This document shows, piece by piece, positions 22,342 through 32,040 of a stretch of DNA of 33,750 nucleotides. Source of the DNA: Setomelanomma holmii (taxonomy: Eukaryota; Ascomycota; Dothideomycetes; Pleosporales; Phaeosphaeriaceae); assembly GCA_010015745.1 (NCBI GenBank), contig ML978355.1, forward strand, positions 1 to 33,750, written 5' to 3'. Made by a program: the position numbers and the translations under genes. The notes under the pieces are model-generated. The model saw nothing but the letters and a program-made list of their open reading frames with translations. It was not told the DNA's origin and did no database searches. Every line of letters begins with the position of its first letter. Within the stretch, counting starts at the first letter, position 1.

Positions 22342-23383
22342 GTTGGTGGCGAGTTTTGAGGAGGCGCTTGGCTGAACTTTTGCAAGGTGACGATCAGCAT
22401 GGAGAATATCTTGGGCCTGCATTTTGCTAGCGTATGCCCTTGATCATAGTATCATGCGTTTGTAATCCTTCGAGTACCTTCGCGATGTGCTATTATTTAA
22501 GGCTAGCTCAGACCGCTTATCATTGTCGCAGACATCACTAAGATGAATGACATCTCAATCTCCTCGATTCCCAAACGAAATGTTTTTCCGGTCCGCATCA
22601 AACACACTATGAAGTCCCGTCAGAAATGGTGTTCCCAGAAGTATGATGCCATCGTTTCCCGTAGTTCCAAGATCAAGAATTGTAGGGACACATTTGCGCC
22701 TCTCAATTATATCGTCGTACACATCCAGTAAGTAGTCCTTCCCTGTCAAGGTAATGTTCAGGCCGTGCCCGAAAGTGAAGACCAGATCCGGAAGCGCCGA
22801 GCGCGTATCGCAGTCCACCTAAGTTCCGCGATCGGTAAGGCCGAGGAACTGGTTTGCTTTCGTAGTGGCCGCGCTTGGTAAGCCAATGTAGAGGTAGGAC
22901 GAAGTTATGACCACGATCTTCTGATCTGTTAGAAGAGTGACGTAACCATCACTAGTTGACGATTAGCTCATTCATATGCTCGTCATGGATATCTGCTAGC
23001 CATTTGAAGTGTAGAAGTCCCAAATCTCGCTGCCCTCGCCTCTTCGTGTGCTGTTGAGTGGAACTTCTACCAACGTCTCTCAAGAGACACCTTCCGGCTA
23101 ACCACCGAAAATCATCTCACCGAGCTTATCGTCAGTCCTCGGGTGACGTGAGCGAGAAGATATCTTCTGGGAGCAACCCTTGTGCAACCATGTTCTGAAA
23201 AGGCCCTGGAGGCGTGACGTTGCCCCATATATCGTAGCTTGGATCTAACGCTAAGCCGAGTACGGCGTCGAAGAAATCGTCGTCGGGGAGTCCGCCAGGA
23301 TGCCATCGTGTAGCTTCCTCGAATACATGATTTTTGATTTCCAGACCCGAGATTTGGAGACTATCGTTTGCGATCTTGCCATA

Positions 23384-23475
23384 ACGTAGTTTATATGCGA
23401 GGCGCCAATACAAGCGAGGCGCCCACCCCAAAAACACACCAAAAAGCAGATTTTTGGCAACTTCATAACTCAACA
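23384..23475 (+). repeat. Left terminal inverted repeat of the MITE
   Basis: Begins ACGTAGTTTATATGCGAGG directly after the TA at 23382-23383. It pairs with the reverse complement of about 23725-23816; similarity fades after the TTTTTGGCAAC block and the CAACCGC block. Confidence 0.85.
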
Positions 23476-23724
23476 ACCGCCCAATAGATTTTTCTCAAAA
23501 TCTTACCATAAAGCTGCATATATGTAAGCATTCAATTTCTCTGATTACAGGGCTCTGGGTGAAGTTGTTACAAATTTATCAAGAAAAAAAACCCCCCTTG
23601 CTTTTTTAGCCATCAAATTTCTCTTCCCTTACATCAGGTAGCTAGAGCACTGTAATCCTAGAGTCTTCAAGGATATATACATACAGCACTATAGGGAAAA
23701 ACTCAGAGGAATCTATCTAGCGGT

Positions 23725-23816
23725 TGTCGGGATATCAGGTTGCCAAAAATCTGCTGTTTGGTGTGGTTTTCGGGTGGGCGCCTCACTTGTATGGGCGCCT
23801 TGCATATAAACTACGT
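23725..23816 (-). repeat. Right terminal inverted repeat of the MITE
   Basis: The inverted partner of the left repeat. On the plus strand it ends GCATATAAACTACGT, followed by TA at 23817-23818. It differs from the left repeat by scattered substitutions, so the two ends have diverged since insertion or at the source copy. Confidence 0.85.
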
Positions 23817-24399
23817 TATGTTCGGATACCCTCGATGGCCCGGTACGTCATTCTACATGGGGATAGGTCCGCGCGATATGTTGAGGACAAGGACGAGTTG
23901 TATAATGGATGCGAGATGCAAGTGTCTATTTCGCGCCCATCGTAGGTGCAATTGGCTGATGGCACAAAAATAGTGACCAGCTTGTGTCGATGATTGCGTC
24001 GAGATTGATTGGTGGATTCCCGAGCTGTATCGTTGTAGTGTAGACGGTCCAGAAGTCAATGTCGTCTTCGCCGCCAAGTACGCTTCGGCGGCTGCGAGTG
24101 TGCGGAAATGCTTGCATGTCTCCTAAGTCACCACTTGTTAACTCGATGAAGTTTTGATATGAATTTCGATGAGTCGCAAATTGATTGGCCGATTGCTGTA
24201 CCTGGGTAAGCCTCGTGTTACCCTGCAGACAGATCCTTACGCGTCGATGTGAATAAGCGTTAATCCACCTCCAGCCCATGTCAATGGTTGCCCGTCTAAT
24301 GGCCTAGCGATGCACGGCTTTGTTGTGTTCCACTGCAGCAGCTGCTACGATGAACATGAGCAGTGTCGTCAAGCTCATCTTGCAACGTGTGCTGGACAT

Positions 24400-24957
24400 T
24401 AGCTTAGTATTGATCGATGTGAGACAAGGACTAGAAGTTTCTCGACAGTGTTGTTGAAGGTTGGAAAGAAAGCTCGATGGCTGAGTTCAAAGAGGTTGTC
24501 GTGTGCTAGAATATGACCATGAGGCACGGCGGACGGCGCTTAACCATCATCCGTGCCGCAGAATACAACACCTTGGTCTTCCTGTTCCACTTGAAGCAAG
24601 ACCAATGTAGCTTCATTTGCATGCCACAGCTTCTGGAAATTGTGACAAGGGAGAGGGACCATTTCGCTGGATATTAGTACACTTAAAGCTCAGACATTTT
24701 TGGAAACCTCTAACGACCAGACCGCGATTTCCGTGGTGCAGATCCTGATGATCGAGAGAGCGATATAGACGGTATATGCTGTAGTGGACAGAAAGCAAAC
24801 AGGTAGCACACCAGTACGACATCGATTTACGCCAAGAGGATTATCGCCGATATCTCCGCCTTGTCTCATCGCATCCACCACGCGCTTGCATGCTCACAGA
24901 AGCAAACATGAAGCCACCCTGAAAGATTCGCGTGCCCCAGGGCATCTTATACGCACA
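24400..24957. other. Divergent intergenic region
   Basis: A 558-bp region between the protease remnant (-) and the GTPase gene (+). It should hold the GTPase promoter. No gene or repeat supported. Confidence 0.5.
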
Positions 24958-25724
24958 ATGGAGTACGCTCGAGTCGCTCCCGAGATCACGGTCCTGCTGT
25001 TGGGCGATGCGGAAGTGGGCAAGTCAACCTTCTTATCGTAAGTCATTCATCTGTGTTGCCTGCGGTGGTACTTGCCAAAGGACTGTATGGGCAATTGCGT
25101 ATGACGAAGCGAAGGACAAGATAGTCACTGGGCTGATAGTGACATCTATCATACACATGCTGATCTGTGCATAGACGTCTGAGCCTCGGTATCCGACCGC
25201 ACAATGACGATCTCCCACCGTACGAGTTGCCTAAGCTGCGCGATAGCGACCAGCCGTATGCCTTCGATATCACTCTCTATGGCCGTCCGTACAGACTTCA
25301 GTTCTACGACACTGCATCGCCTGAGAACTATACACTCCTGCGCCCGGCCTTTGTCATCCTCTGCTACGACATCTCCTCGCGCGTATCCCTCGACTCATTG
25401 GCCTCTACATGGTTACCCATCGTCAATCTGCACTTCAATTACAATGAGAACCTGCCAGTCATGGTTCTGGGGCTTAAGAGAGACTTGCGCAAGCAATGGA
25501 AGTTGAAGGAAGTGGGTCCAGACAACACAGGCAGAGGCGCATCTGTGATGCCGCATGAAGGCGTGCAGGAGGCACAGCGCATGCTTTGCGATCATTATGC
25601 AGAGTGCAGCGCGCTCACCGGCGAGTTGTGTCGCGAAGTCTTGGAAGATGTCGCAAAGACGTGTGCGAAGACCACGACGGATGATGGTGCGAAGAGCAAA
25701 CAAGACATGTGCGCCATCATGTAA
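24958..25724 (+). CDS. Atypical Rho/Ras-like small GTPase with CaaX box
   Basis: Two exons, 24958-25037 and 25175-25724, separated by a 137-nt intron (GTAAGT to GCATAG) in phase 2; 209 aa. The P-loop is GDAEVGKST (residues 16-24). The G3 region is DTASPENY at 72-79, where the family has DTAGQE/DTAGPE, so the conserved Gly is Ser. G4 is GLKRDLR with Asp130; G5 is AECSAL. The stretch PHEGVQEAQRM near ECSAL resembles the Rho family. The C-terminus CAIM is a prenylation motif, so membrane attachment is likely. The switch I region lacks the usual YVPTVFD-like sequence. Loss of the G3 Gly suggests altered or absent GTP hydrolysis or cycling; that is inference. Without the intron the P-loop would be cut from the rest. 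Confidence 0.88.
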
Positions 25725-26203
25725 CTCGCGCGGCGGGCTTGAACGGCGCACCCATGGAAGTGCTCGATTCTCTGCGGCTGTTGTTTCCTTTCATGTATGT
25801 GCGATGCCCCATCAATGAAGTCGAATTGATTGGAACCTGGAGGAACATCGCACTCAATGACACGCTACTCATTGAACTGGATTGAGGATTTAGCGCAGGC
25901 GATGCCGTTCCGTTCTTGTAGTTACGCGGCCGTTCCAAAGTTCAAAGCACGGGCTATCTTCACGATCGGTTCGCCCGCATGCTGACCCAATCAGCTTCGA
26001 CCAATCAATATCGTGCTTCAGCCTTCAGATGACGAACCTTCCCCGAACAAGCAACGCTCAATCAACATCCGGGTCTGCATGACGCCGGCAGCTTGAGGTC
26101 ATAGTGCTTTTAAGCTCCCGTTGCCCAGACATGCATGCGAACCTCCTCGTCGCAGACTTCGCTTCTTGTCCCAAGAGAAAGAGCATTGGCGATATAGGTA
26201 GCC
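25725..26203. other. Intergenic, no gene seen
   Basis: A 479-bp stretch between the GTPase and transporter genes, both on the plus strand. It presumably contains the transporter promoter; no specific site recognised. Confidence 0.5.
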
Positions 26204-27574
26204 ATGGGGCCACTACTCTCATCCTTTGTTGCCGCCATACAGGCATCCCTATCAGTATTGCTAGTAATTTCTTACGGGGGCATCGCAGCCAAACTCGGCC
26301 TTCTCACTTCACAACATGGCAAAGCAATTAGCAAGATATGCGTCAAGATGTTCCTTCCAGCGCTTCTGCTGGTGCAAATTGGTTCAGAACTTCACCTGGG
26401 CTCAGCCAATCGATATCTGATCATCCTGCTATGGGCTTCCATCTGCCATCTCATCAGCTTTCTTGTTGGCATCTTCGCGCATCTGCTGTTCGGCATGCCG
26501 GACTGGGTCACCGCGGCATTGATGTTCAACAATACGACATCATATCCACTGCTGCTGATACAAAGCTTGGACGCAACTGGCATTCTAGCTGGATTGACTC
26601 ATGGCGATGAGACGACAAGACAGATGATTGAACGAGCGAAGAGCTATTTTCTCGTGTTTGCTACAGTCAGCAGTTGCCTGACATTTGCTGTGGGGCCGAG
26701 ATTGATTGATACGGAACACGCACCTGATTCGGACGACGACAGGACCCTTGATGAAGACGAAGAGGAGCGCGAACCTGCAGGGAACGACCACGATGGAGAA
26801 AATGGGACGAGTTCATGGCCGCCTAGTGAGAACACAGGCCTTCTCGCTCCTCCTTCCCACCGACGAATTCGCCACGAGAGTGTCACCGCCATAACCTTTT
26901 TCCCTTCCAAGCCCAAATTTACTACAACGCGTCGACGCCCATGGTACATCAAGCGGGTACACTGGAGCGATCTAAGCCCTCGTGTCCAATGGTGGCTCCT
27001 CTTCTTCTACGACTTCCTGAACGCACCTCTACTCGGCGCCGTACTAGGCGCCATCATTGGTCTGACACCTGCACTACACCGCGCTTTCTTCGCCAGAGAG
27101 TACGACGGTGGCATATTCACCGCCTGGCTAACGGAAAGCTGGAAGAACGTCGGCGGGTTGTTCGTCCCGCTCCCGCTCATCGTTGCTGGAATATCGCTGT
27201 ATACATCATACCAAGAGTCCAAACAAATCGACTCATCAACATCCGCCACCGCCATACCACTCGCAACAACACTCTTCATCCTCCTTGTGCGCTTCATCCT
27301 CTGGCCCGTCTTCAGCATCGGCATTATCTACCTCATCGTAAAAAAAGAAGGCACGAATGGCTTCTTAGGCGAGGACCCGATGCTCTGGTTTGCAATGATG
27401 CTAATGCCGACGGGACCGCCGGCGATGAAGCTGATCACGATGGTGCAGGTTAGTGATGCAGGGCCGGAGGATGAGAGGAGGATAGCGAAGATTTTGACGG
27501 TGAGCTATGTTATCAGTCCGTTGTTGGCATTTACAGTCGTCGGGGCGTTGAGGGCGAGTCAGGCTGCGCTCTGA
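26204..27574 (+). CDS. Auxin efflux carrier (AEC) family transporter
   Basis: A 456-residue single-exon membrane protein. Residues 1-180 contain about five hydrophobic helices (ASLSVLLVISYGGIAAKLG, LIILLWASICHLISFLVGI, SYFLVFATVSSCLTFAVGP) and the family signature MFNNTTSYPLLLIQSL. A central hydrophilic loop (about 180-275) is acidic (DSDDDRTLDEDEEERE) and then basic. The second half has a further set of helices (FLNAPLLGAVLGAIIGLTP, PLPLIVAGISLYTSY, LFILLVRFILWPVFSIGII, ISPLLAFTVVGALR). The two-half layout with a long central loop fits the AEC/BART superfamily; fungal members lie in ER or vacuolar membranes and their substrates are mostly unknown. The start fits, because hydrophobic sequence begins at once (MGPLLSSFVAAIQ). 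No lesion is seen. Confidence 0.94.
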   Translation: MGPLLSSFVAAIQASLSVLLVISYGGIAAKLGLLTSQHGKAISKICVKMFLPALLLVQIGSELHLGSANRYLIILLWASICHLISFLVGIFAHLLFGMPDWVTAALMFNNTTSYPLLLIQSLDATGILAGLTHGDETTRQMIERAKSYFLVFATVSSCLTFAVGPRLIDTEHAPDSDDDRTLDEDEEEREPAGNDHDGENGTSSWPPSENTGLLAPPSHRRIRHESVTAITFFPSKPKFTTTRRRPWYIKRVHWSDLSPRVQWWLLFFYDFLNAPLLGAVLGAIIGLTPALHRAFFAREYDGGIFTAWLTESWKNVGGLFVPLPLIVAGISLYTSYQESKQIDSSTSATAIPLATTLFILLVRFILWPVFSIGIIYLIVKKEGTNGFLGEDPMLWFAMMLMPTGPPAMKLITMVQVSDAGPEDERRIAKILTVSYVISPLLAFTVVGALRASQAAL

Positions 27575-27954
27575 AGGATGTTTGGGAGTATGCGGCGGGG
27601 TGGGATCGTGTGTATGGCTTCCGTGTATCAAGACATTCTCAGAATGTAAGAGCTTAAATACTGTCCCGACTTCTTGAAAGCAGACTTACATGTGGGTTCA
27701 GAGGTCCATATCTGCCAGGTATTTCAGATAAGACTCGCTTGTGGTCTCCGTCGTGGGTGGAGAGAAGGTGCGTCGCGTGGGGCTGTCAGAAAGGGAAAGT
27801 GCAAACGGAGCGACACAAATTTCTCACCTGCACTCTCACCGCAACACGGCAAACCGATTGTTCCCCGATGGCGCTTTGATACTGCGCACAAGCAACAGAC
27901 CCTTCCATTTGCATACACCACCCGTAACCTTCCTTTACGACGCCTCAAATCACG
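27575..27954. other. Intergenic, no gene seen
   Basis: A 380-bp stretch between the transporter stop and the F-box-like gene, same strand. No supported feature. Confidence 0.5.
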
Positions 27955-28900
27955 ATGGACGCGGGCCAACAGGTGCACTGCAAAGTAGGCAGTATGGAAT
28001 TTCCCGTTGCTTTGAAGCGGATGACACTCCTAGACCTTCCCGGCGGTGCGTATCATGGTTGAGATCTCACTTCTACCGCTCACGAATGTTGCAGAGATCC
28101 GCAATCGTATCTACGACGCCGCAGTAGGAGGCGAGAACACCCAATGTAAACTCAGCCCTCCGGAAGCTGCGAACGCCAATCCTGACGATGAGACCTCTTC
28201 CGGAGATCCCGAGAAGCGTCAACTCTACGCGTTCCTCGACCGTGCTTGGTTGGGCCTTACACAAACGTGTCGTCAACTGCGCATCGAATTCCTTCCCATC
28301 TACTTCGCCAATCTTGACATAATGATCGACTACTGGAACGTCTACGACTACCTCGCCACTTTCATTTTCCAGGGCAAATTGAACGAAGACCCGACGACAA
28401 AAGAATACACGCTTTCGCTGAGCAGCTCTCACAACGAAATCTCCCCAAGCATCAACATTGCACCACTCTTGCGCACATACAAGAAATCTCCTGGCTTCAA
28501 GCTCAACTTTGGCGAAGACCACCGATATAGCTATGATGTACAGTGTGTTTTGAACCGGGACAATACAGCATGGTGGGAGTACATGCTCAAGGCGATCTCG
28601 AGGATTCACTACCACGCCAATTTATCCTTCTCATATATGGATACACTAGTCAAGCCTGAGTTCGCAGAAGGGTGGATGTCCAGCGGTTATTCGGATCTGA
28701 TATTCACGGCATATATATTAGAAAACTATGAAGAATGTGATGCCGAAGTGAATAGACGCCGCGACAACTATCAAGAATATTGCAAGGCGTGGGCTGAGAG
28801 CTTTGGGTTCGACGACATGGAGGAGGAGTTCGTTGTTGTCGTGGACCCAGGTGATTGCAGTAACGAGGGACAGTGGCTTGAGAAATTCCTACTCGACTGA
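27955..28900 (+). CDS. Fungal F-box-like protein
   Basis: Exon 1 is 27955-28045 and exon 2 is 28095-28900, around a 49-nt intron (GTGCGT to TTGCAG). Splicing creates LLDLPGEIRNRIYDAAV, the F-box-like opening typical of a large lineage-expanded family in filamentous ascomycetes, and gives 298 aa. Without splicing the motif is destroyed, which is why the upstream exon is included. The ATG at 27955 (CACGATGG) is preferred; the Met at 27994 is an alternative. Further on, LGLTQTCRQLRIEFLPIYF matches the second conserved block of this family. The rest has no known domain. Such proteins are thought to be substrate adaptors of SCF ubiquitin ligases; that is family inference, and no partner is indicated here. 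Confidence 0.85.
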
Positions 28901-29613
28901 ATTGGGTGAAGTTTTGCAACGTTAAAGAGCCGACTAGGTTACCATGTTCACAAGCATGGACGTAAAGCTTACGCAGAATCAGAGTAATTGGCAAATGCTA
29001 GCTAGATGCATTGGAAACGATGCGAGACTTCACATAGAGCAAAGCCAAACCGGAATACAGAAGAGTCTTTTCATCGAGACTGCCATCGACGCAACATATG
29101 GGCATGATACTGCTCGGAGCGCGCACAGCGACTTCAACGGACTCGTCGACCACCAAGTCCCAATGCGGCTAGCGCGAAGTAATCCCCGACGTCCGCCACT
29201 TCCATCATCACCGCACATACACCGCACACTACAGAATATCACATTGGCATAGCATTGTTTCAAGCTAGGAGTTATGAGCTTGGTGCGATGTTCCGAGCTC
29301 GTGCGATCTGACAATTTTCTCGTGGTAACCTGCACGTGCTTCACAACCGTCCGCGCGTCCGTACCACAGTGCCAGTCTCCGTGCTGAGGAGCTGTGCGGC
29401 GAGGCCGACGTGCCGAGCAGCAAGTATCTGAGGCTCTTGAGAACTTCGCAGGGTATAAGTAGCATACAATGGTATTTCCCATATTGCTATCACAACCATC
29501 AAGCCATTCCCAACTCTCCAAGTAACCACCTCCATCCACTCGACCACTTCACCACATTATCTCCCCAGGAGCCAAAAAGCCAAACCTCCAACGAACCGCC
29601 TCGTACAATCAAA
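28901..29613. other. Intergenic region upstream of the cysteine-rich precursor gene
   Basis: This 713-bp stretch ends with a TATA-like TATAAG at 29454-29459, about 155 bp before the ATG, followed by a CT/CA-rich leader. Frames on both strands overlap here but show no recognisable domain. Confidence 0.5.
29454..29459 (+). promoter_or_regulatory. TATA-like element before the secreted cysteine-rich gene
   Basis: TATAAG within GGGTATAAGTAGC, about 155 bp upstream of the start at 29614. The position suits a core promoter with a leader of about 100-120 nt. Inferred from position and sequence only. Confidence 0.45.
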
Positions 29614-30009
29614 ATGAAGCTTACACTCCTCGCTCTCACCTCCCTCCTAACTCTCACTCTCGCAACCCCCACCCCTCTCTCCAAACGCGACAAATTCGAC
29701 AAATGCAGCGTCTTCGGTAGCAACTGCGCCACACAGGACCAGTCTTTCTGTGACTCCGACACCGGAAAAATCTCCGTGTGCCATAAGTTCGGCAGCGACT
29801 GCTGGATTCGGTACACGCAGGATGCTTGCGCTGCGAAGCGCGAGGTGACATTCGAAAAGCGCGATGAGTTCAACAAGTGCAGCGTGTTCGGCGCGGATTG
29901 TGCGGTTGATGGGAATGAGTTCTGTCGCAATGGAATTAAGGCGGTGTGTCAGCAGGTTGGGTTTGGAAGTGGGGAGTGTTGGGTTAGGTATACGGCTGAG
30001 ACGTGCTGA
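29614..30009 (+). CDS. Small secreted precursor with two tandem six-cysteine modules
   Basis: The product is 131 aa. A signal sequence (residues 1-17, LTLLALTSLLTLTLA) is followed by a short pro-segment ending in KR at 24-25. Module 1 runs 26-72 and module 2 84-131. They share D-[KE]-F-[DN]-KCSVFG and end with CW[IV]RYT then Cys. Cysteines lie at 31, 38, 46, 56, 63, 72 and at 89, 96, 104, 112, 122, 131. KR sites at 75-76 and 82-83 bracket a short spacer (EVTFE). The layout predicts signal removal, cleavage by a Kex2-like protease in the Golgi and release of two disulfide-rich peptides of about 47-50 residues. The family is unknown to me. Roles as an effector, antimicrobial or signal are possible, and none is shown. 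The start is in a good context (CAAAATGAAG). Confidence 0.9.
   Translation: MKLTLLALTSLLTLTLATPTPLSKRDKFDKCSVFGSNCATQDQSFCDSDTGKISVCHKFGSDCWIRYTQDACAAKREVTFEKRDEFNKCSVFGADCAVDGNEFCRNGIKAVCQQVGFGSGECWVRYTAETC
29689..30006 (+). repeat. Internal duplication: two cysteine-rich modules
   Basis: Module 1 (about 29689-29829) and module 2 (about 29863-30006) are tandem copies at protein level with matching cysteine order and shared ends. The inter-cysteine spacing is 6-7-9-6-8 in the first and 6-7-7-9-8 in the second, so they have diverged. Confidence 0.85.
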
Positions 30010-31085
30010 GTGAGGGGTTGGTTGAGAGATGGCATGTGTGGTGGAGGGGATAGAATGGGTTTTGCTTCTTTTCTGTACAATTCGTGGATGATTGTTTAGA
30101 CTGCTACGTCTTTCGATTTGCGTATGATGTGCTGTCTCGATTACGGGTCTTGATCGCTTACACGGGGCTTCTCGTCGTTGTGCTTGAGCATGGTCTACCA
30201 CACGCCATCAAAGATCGTTTCCCAAATGGCTACAATTTGCCAGAAATTTCTCAAGCTACTTTCCTTCGTCGCTGTTGCAGCCCTTGTCTAAGCACACATC
30301 GAAGTCGTTCTAACTGCTATGCAATTTGCACCTTTTCGCCTGGTCTTCCTTCTCTTTATAGAGCGCTAGATTAGGATATCTAGAGAAATCATCTTCTAAC
30401 CACCAACTCTAGTGCTCAGGCTTGATGACTATGAACATCATCTTCATTCCTTAAGTTCTTGCTCACATGAATCCGAGACGACGATGCAGAATCTTTGCCG
30501 AGGTGTTTGCTTTCCATCTGCATTTTTATTTTACGGAGACGCTGTGTCGCCAGTGTCCTTCAACCTTCAATCTTTGATTAATGTTCGGTTAAAGCAGTGC
30601 CGCATTCATGGCCACGGCGCCTTCCATTGGTGACCAGATCATGGCTTGAGAGCTTCCACACTGACACGAAAGCACATCAACCTTCGTGCCATAGTGTACC
30701 CAGGCAAGTCACGAGGCTCCGACCAAGTTTTGAAGGCTGACAGTCTGAACGAGGCTCTCGAATTTGAACACCGAAGCATCGCTGTAGTGACCGAAGATAT
30801 CCTGGCAATCCTCTAGAAATTGTCAATATGGTCGTCTCAACACCGCTTAAATAGAGCTCCATCAGAGTCTCGACTTCATTTCACCTCAGAGGTGTCATAC
30901 AGATGCATCATACTTAAACATTATATTATCGTCTAACACAGTCTCCTCACGACCCTGAAGTCATGTCATAAACCCCGAAATGTCCGCTACAAAAACATCT
31001 AGCACCTGCCAGAGAGCCATCTCAAATCACCAAACATGCACGTCTACTCCCCAGTGCCACCCTCCCGTGCCGAGGGCTAGACCAA
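30010..31085. other. Gene-poor stretch
   Basis: About 1.1 kb without a frame I can support. Short frames on either strand lack domains, signals or splice support. It lies between the cysteine-rich gene and the 3' end of the RING-protein remnant. Confidence 0.5.
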
Positions 31086-32040
31086 TCAATTCACTCCAGC
31101 CCGTTCCCACTGTTTTAGCTCCTCACTTGCCGATGTTGCAGCCAAGGCGGCGTCCGGGTCCTACACCAAAGTCTCTTCAACCGTGCCCGGTCCATCAAGA
31201 CTCTGATCAGAAAGAGCTGAACCAGATCCTTGAGCATTGTTCATTTGCTCACTGTATCCCAATTCTTCTTGCGCACGCCTAATTTCCTCCCCGATACTGG
31301 CGTAAATGCGTCCCATTTGGGCTCTAAAGTCCTCCATGGAGAAGGGGCTTGTATCGCGAGCCTCCGACTGTGCTGACTCGGCGTCAGATGTGGCAATGCG
31401 GGGTGGGACGATCTCCTCTGAATTCGAGACCGCATCCTCCTCTCTTCTGCGCGAGGGAGTACTGTAAAGGGACCCAAACCCCGCCTTGATAGCGACTCGC
31501 TATTGTCGACGGAGGTACTGTAAAGGGGACCCAGACCTTGCCTTGGTAGCGACTCGCGAGTATCAAAGGAAGGATTGAAGATGAAACCCAGACTCGGCGC
31601 TGGTAGGGATTCGCTGAATCTTAAATAGCTACGCCATTGCAGACGCGCCTCGATCAGGCTCATCTCAAAATCCAGAGCATCTTTGTGATCATTCTGGTAG
31701 ACCGTTACGCGTACGTACAGCTGAGTGCGGCACATGGGACACGTATTATCTGCCTGGAGCTACCTCTCAAGGCAGACTCGACCGAAGATATGATCGCACC
31801 CTGATACGTCTCGAATTTGGATAGGCGCATCCTCGGTCGTAAAGGGTTCCCGGTAAATAGAGCAGCCTGGGTCGGCCAGACCCGAGGTTGTCAGCTCAGT
31901 GATGTCGTGGTTGAGGAAGTCGGAGTGGGAAGCAGCGAGTCTGGAAGGAGGAGATGTTGTCGACGTCTCGAAAACTCGCGTGCGCTGACAAATCCCGTGG
32001 AGTGCGACTTAAGGAGAAGAGAGGAACTCTAAAAGATCAT
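31086..32040 (-). pseudogene. RING-finger protein, disabled
   Basis: On the minus strand a frame reads DLLEFLSSP, TAA (32011-32009), VALHGICQRTRVFETS, SDFLNHDITELTTSGLADPG. A RING-like block follows: CSIYREPF, RDVSGCDHIFGRVCLER, TAG (31762-31760), LQADNTCPMCRTQLY. The second Cys of the first CxxC is Tyr (codon 31855-31853), and the stop replaces the usual Trp after CLER. A Ser/Pro-rich part with a 56-57 bp tandem repeat follows. There one repeat copy has lost a G near 31470, shifting the frame; the alternative frame (REEDAVSNSEEIVPPRIA onward) looks like the true C-terminus, with a further TAG near 31170 and a final stop at 31086. RING proteins are mostly E3 ubiquitin ligases; this one should be inactive. 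Start uncertain. Confidence 0.8.
31459..31621. repeat. Tandem repeat, 56-57 bp unit, about three copies
   Basis: Two close copies start at 31459 and 31515 (GTACTGTAAAGGG-ACCCA), and a diverged third starts at about 31572. On the minus strand they encode a repeated SESLxRxGLGPLY-like peptide in the RING remnant. The copy at 31459 lacks one G compared with its neighbour. Confidence 0.8.

Larger units (their letters stand above)
23384..23816. mobile_element. 433-bp MITE-like element with TIRs and TA target duplication
   Basis: Long imperfect terminal inverted repeats (about 85-90 bp) begin ACGTAGTTTATATGC at 23384 and end with the reverse complement at 23816; TA flanks both ends (23382-23383 and 23817-23818). 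The TIRs contain the matching blocks GAGGCGCC and AGCAGATTTTTGGCAAC. The interior is AT-rich with no long coding frame. The features fit a non-autonomous Tc1/mariner- or Fot/pogo-derived element. Joining the two flanks at one TA keeps the aspartic-protease frame (GIRT-Y-GKIAND), which fixes both boundaries. Frames reading into the protease flanks are not genes. Confidence 0.9.
22555..24399 (-). pseudogene. A1-type aspartic protease, degenerate and split by a MITE
   Basis: Order on the minus strand: start at 24399 or 24378 with signal sequence SLTTLLMFIVAAAAV; an in-frame TAG after AVHR; YTTTIQLGNPP and IIDTSWS, the first active-site region (DTG replaced by DTS); a frameshift near 24000; FVPSANCTYDGRE; then the inserted element (23816-23384). 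After it come GKIANDSLQISGLEIKNHVF, LGLALDPSYD, PFQNMVAQGLL and DIFSLTSPED. A frameshift near 23140 follows, then KLGEMIFGG, PLNSTRRGEGSEIWDFYTSN with several TAG/TGA codons, SSYLYIGLPSAATTKANQF, and a clean C-terminal stretch LPDLVFTFGHGLNITL to FDADRKNISFGNRGD ending at 22555. This fits the pepsin-like fold in fungal order. The many lesions show an old pseudogene; the MITE is one of several hits. Confidence 0.9.

Noticed and set aside
23132..23945. Two similar small proteins starting in the MITE, one per strand
   Set aside because: Their shared N-terminal part is the inverted repeat read from each end, and their remainders are pieces of the aspartic protease remnant.
30010..31085. Several 60-100 codon frames in the gene-poor stretch
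   Set aside because: None shows a signal peptide, domain, repeat or splice pattern, and lengths are as expected by chance.
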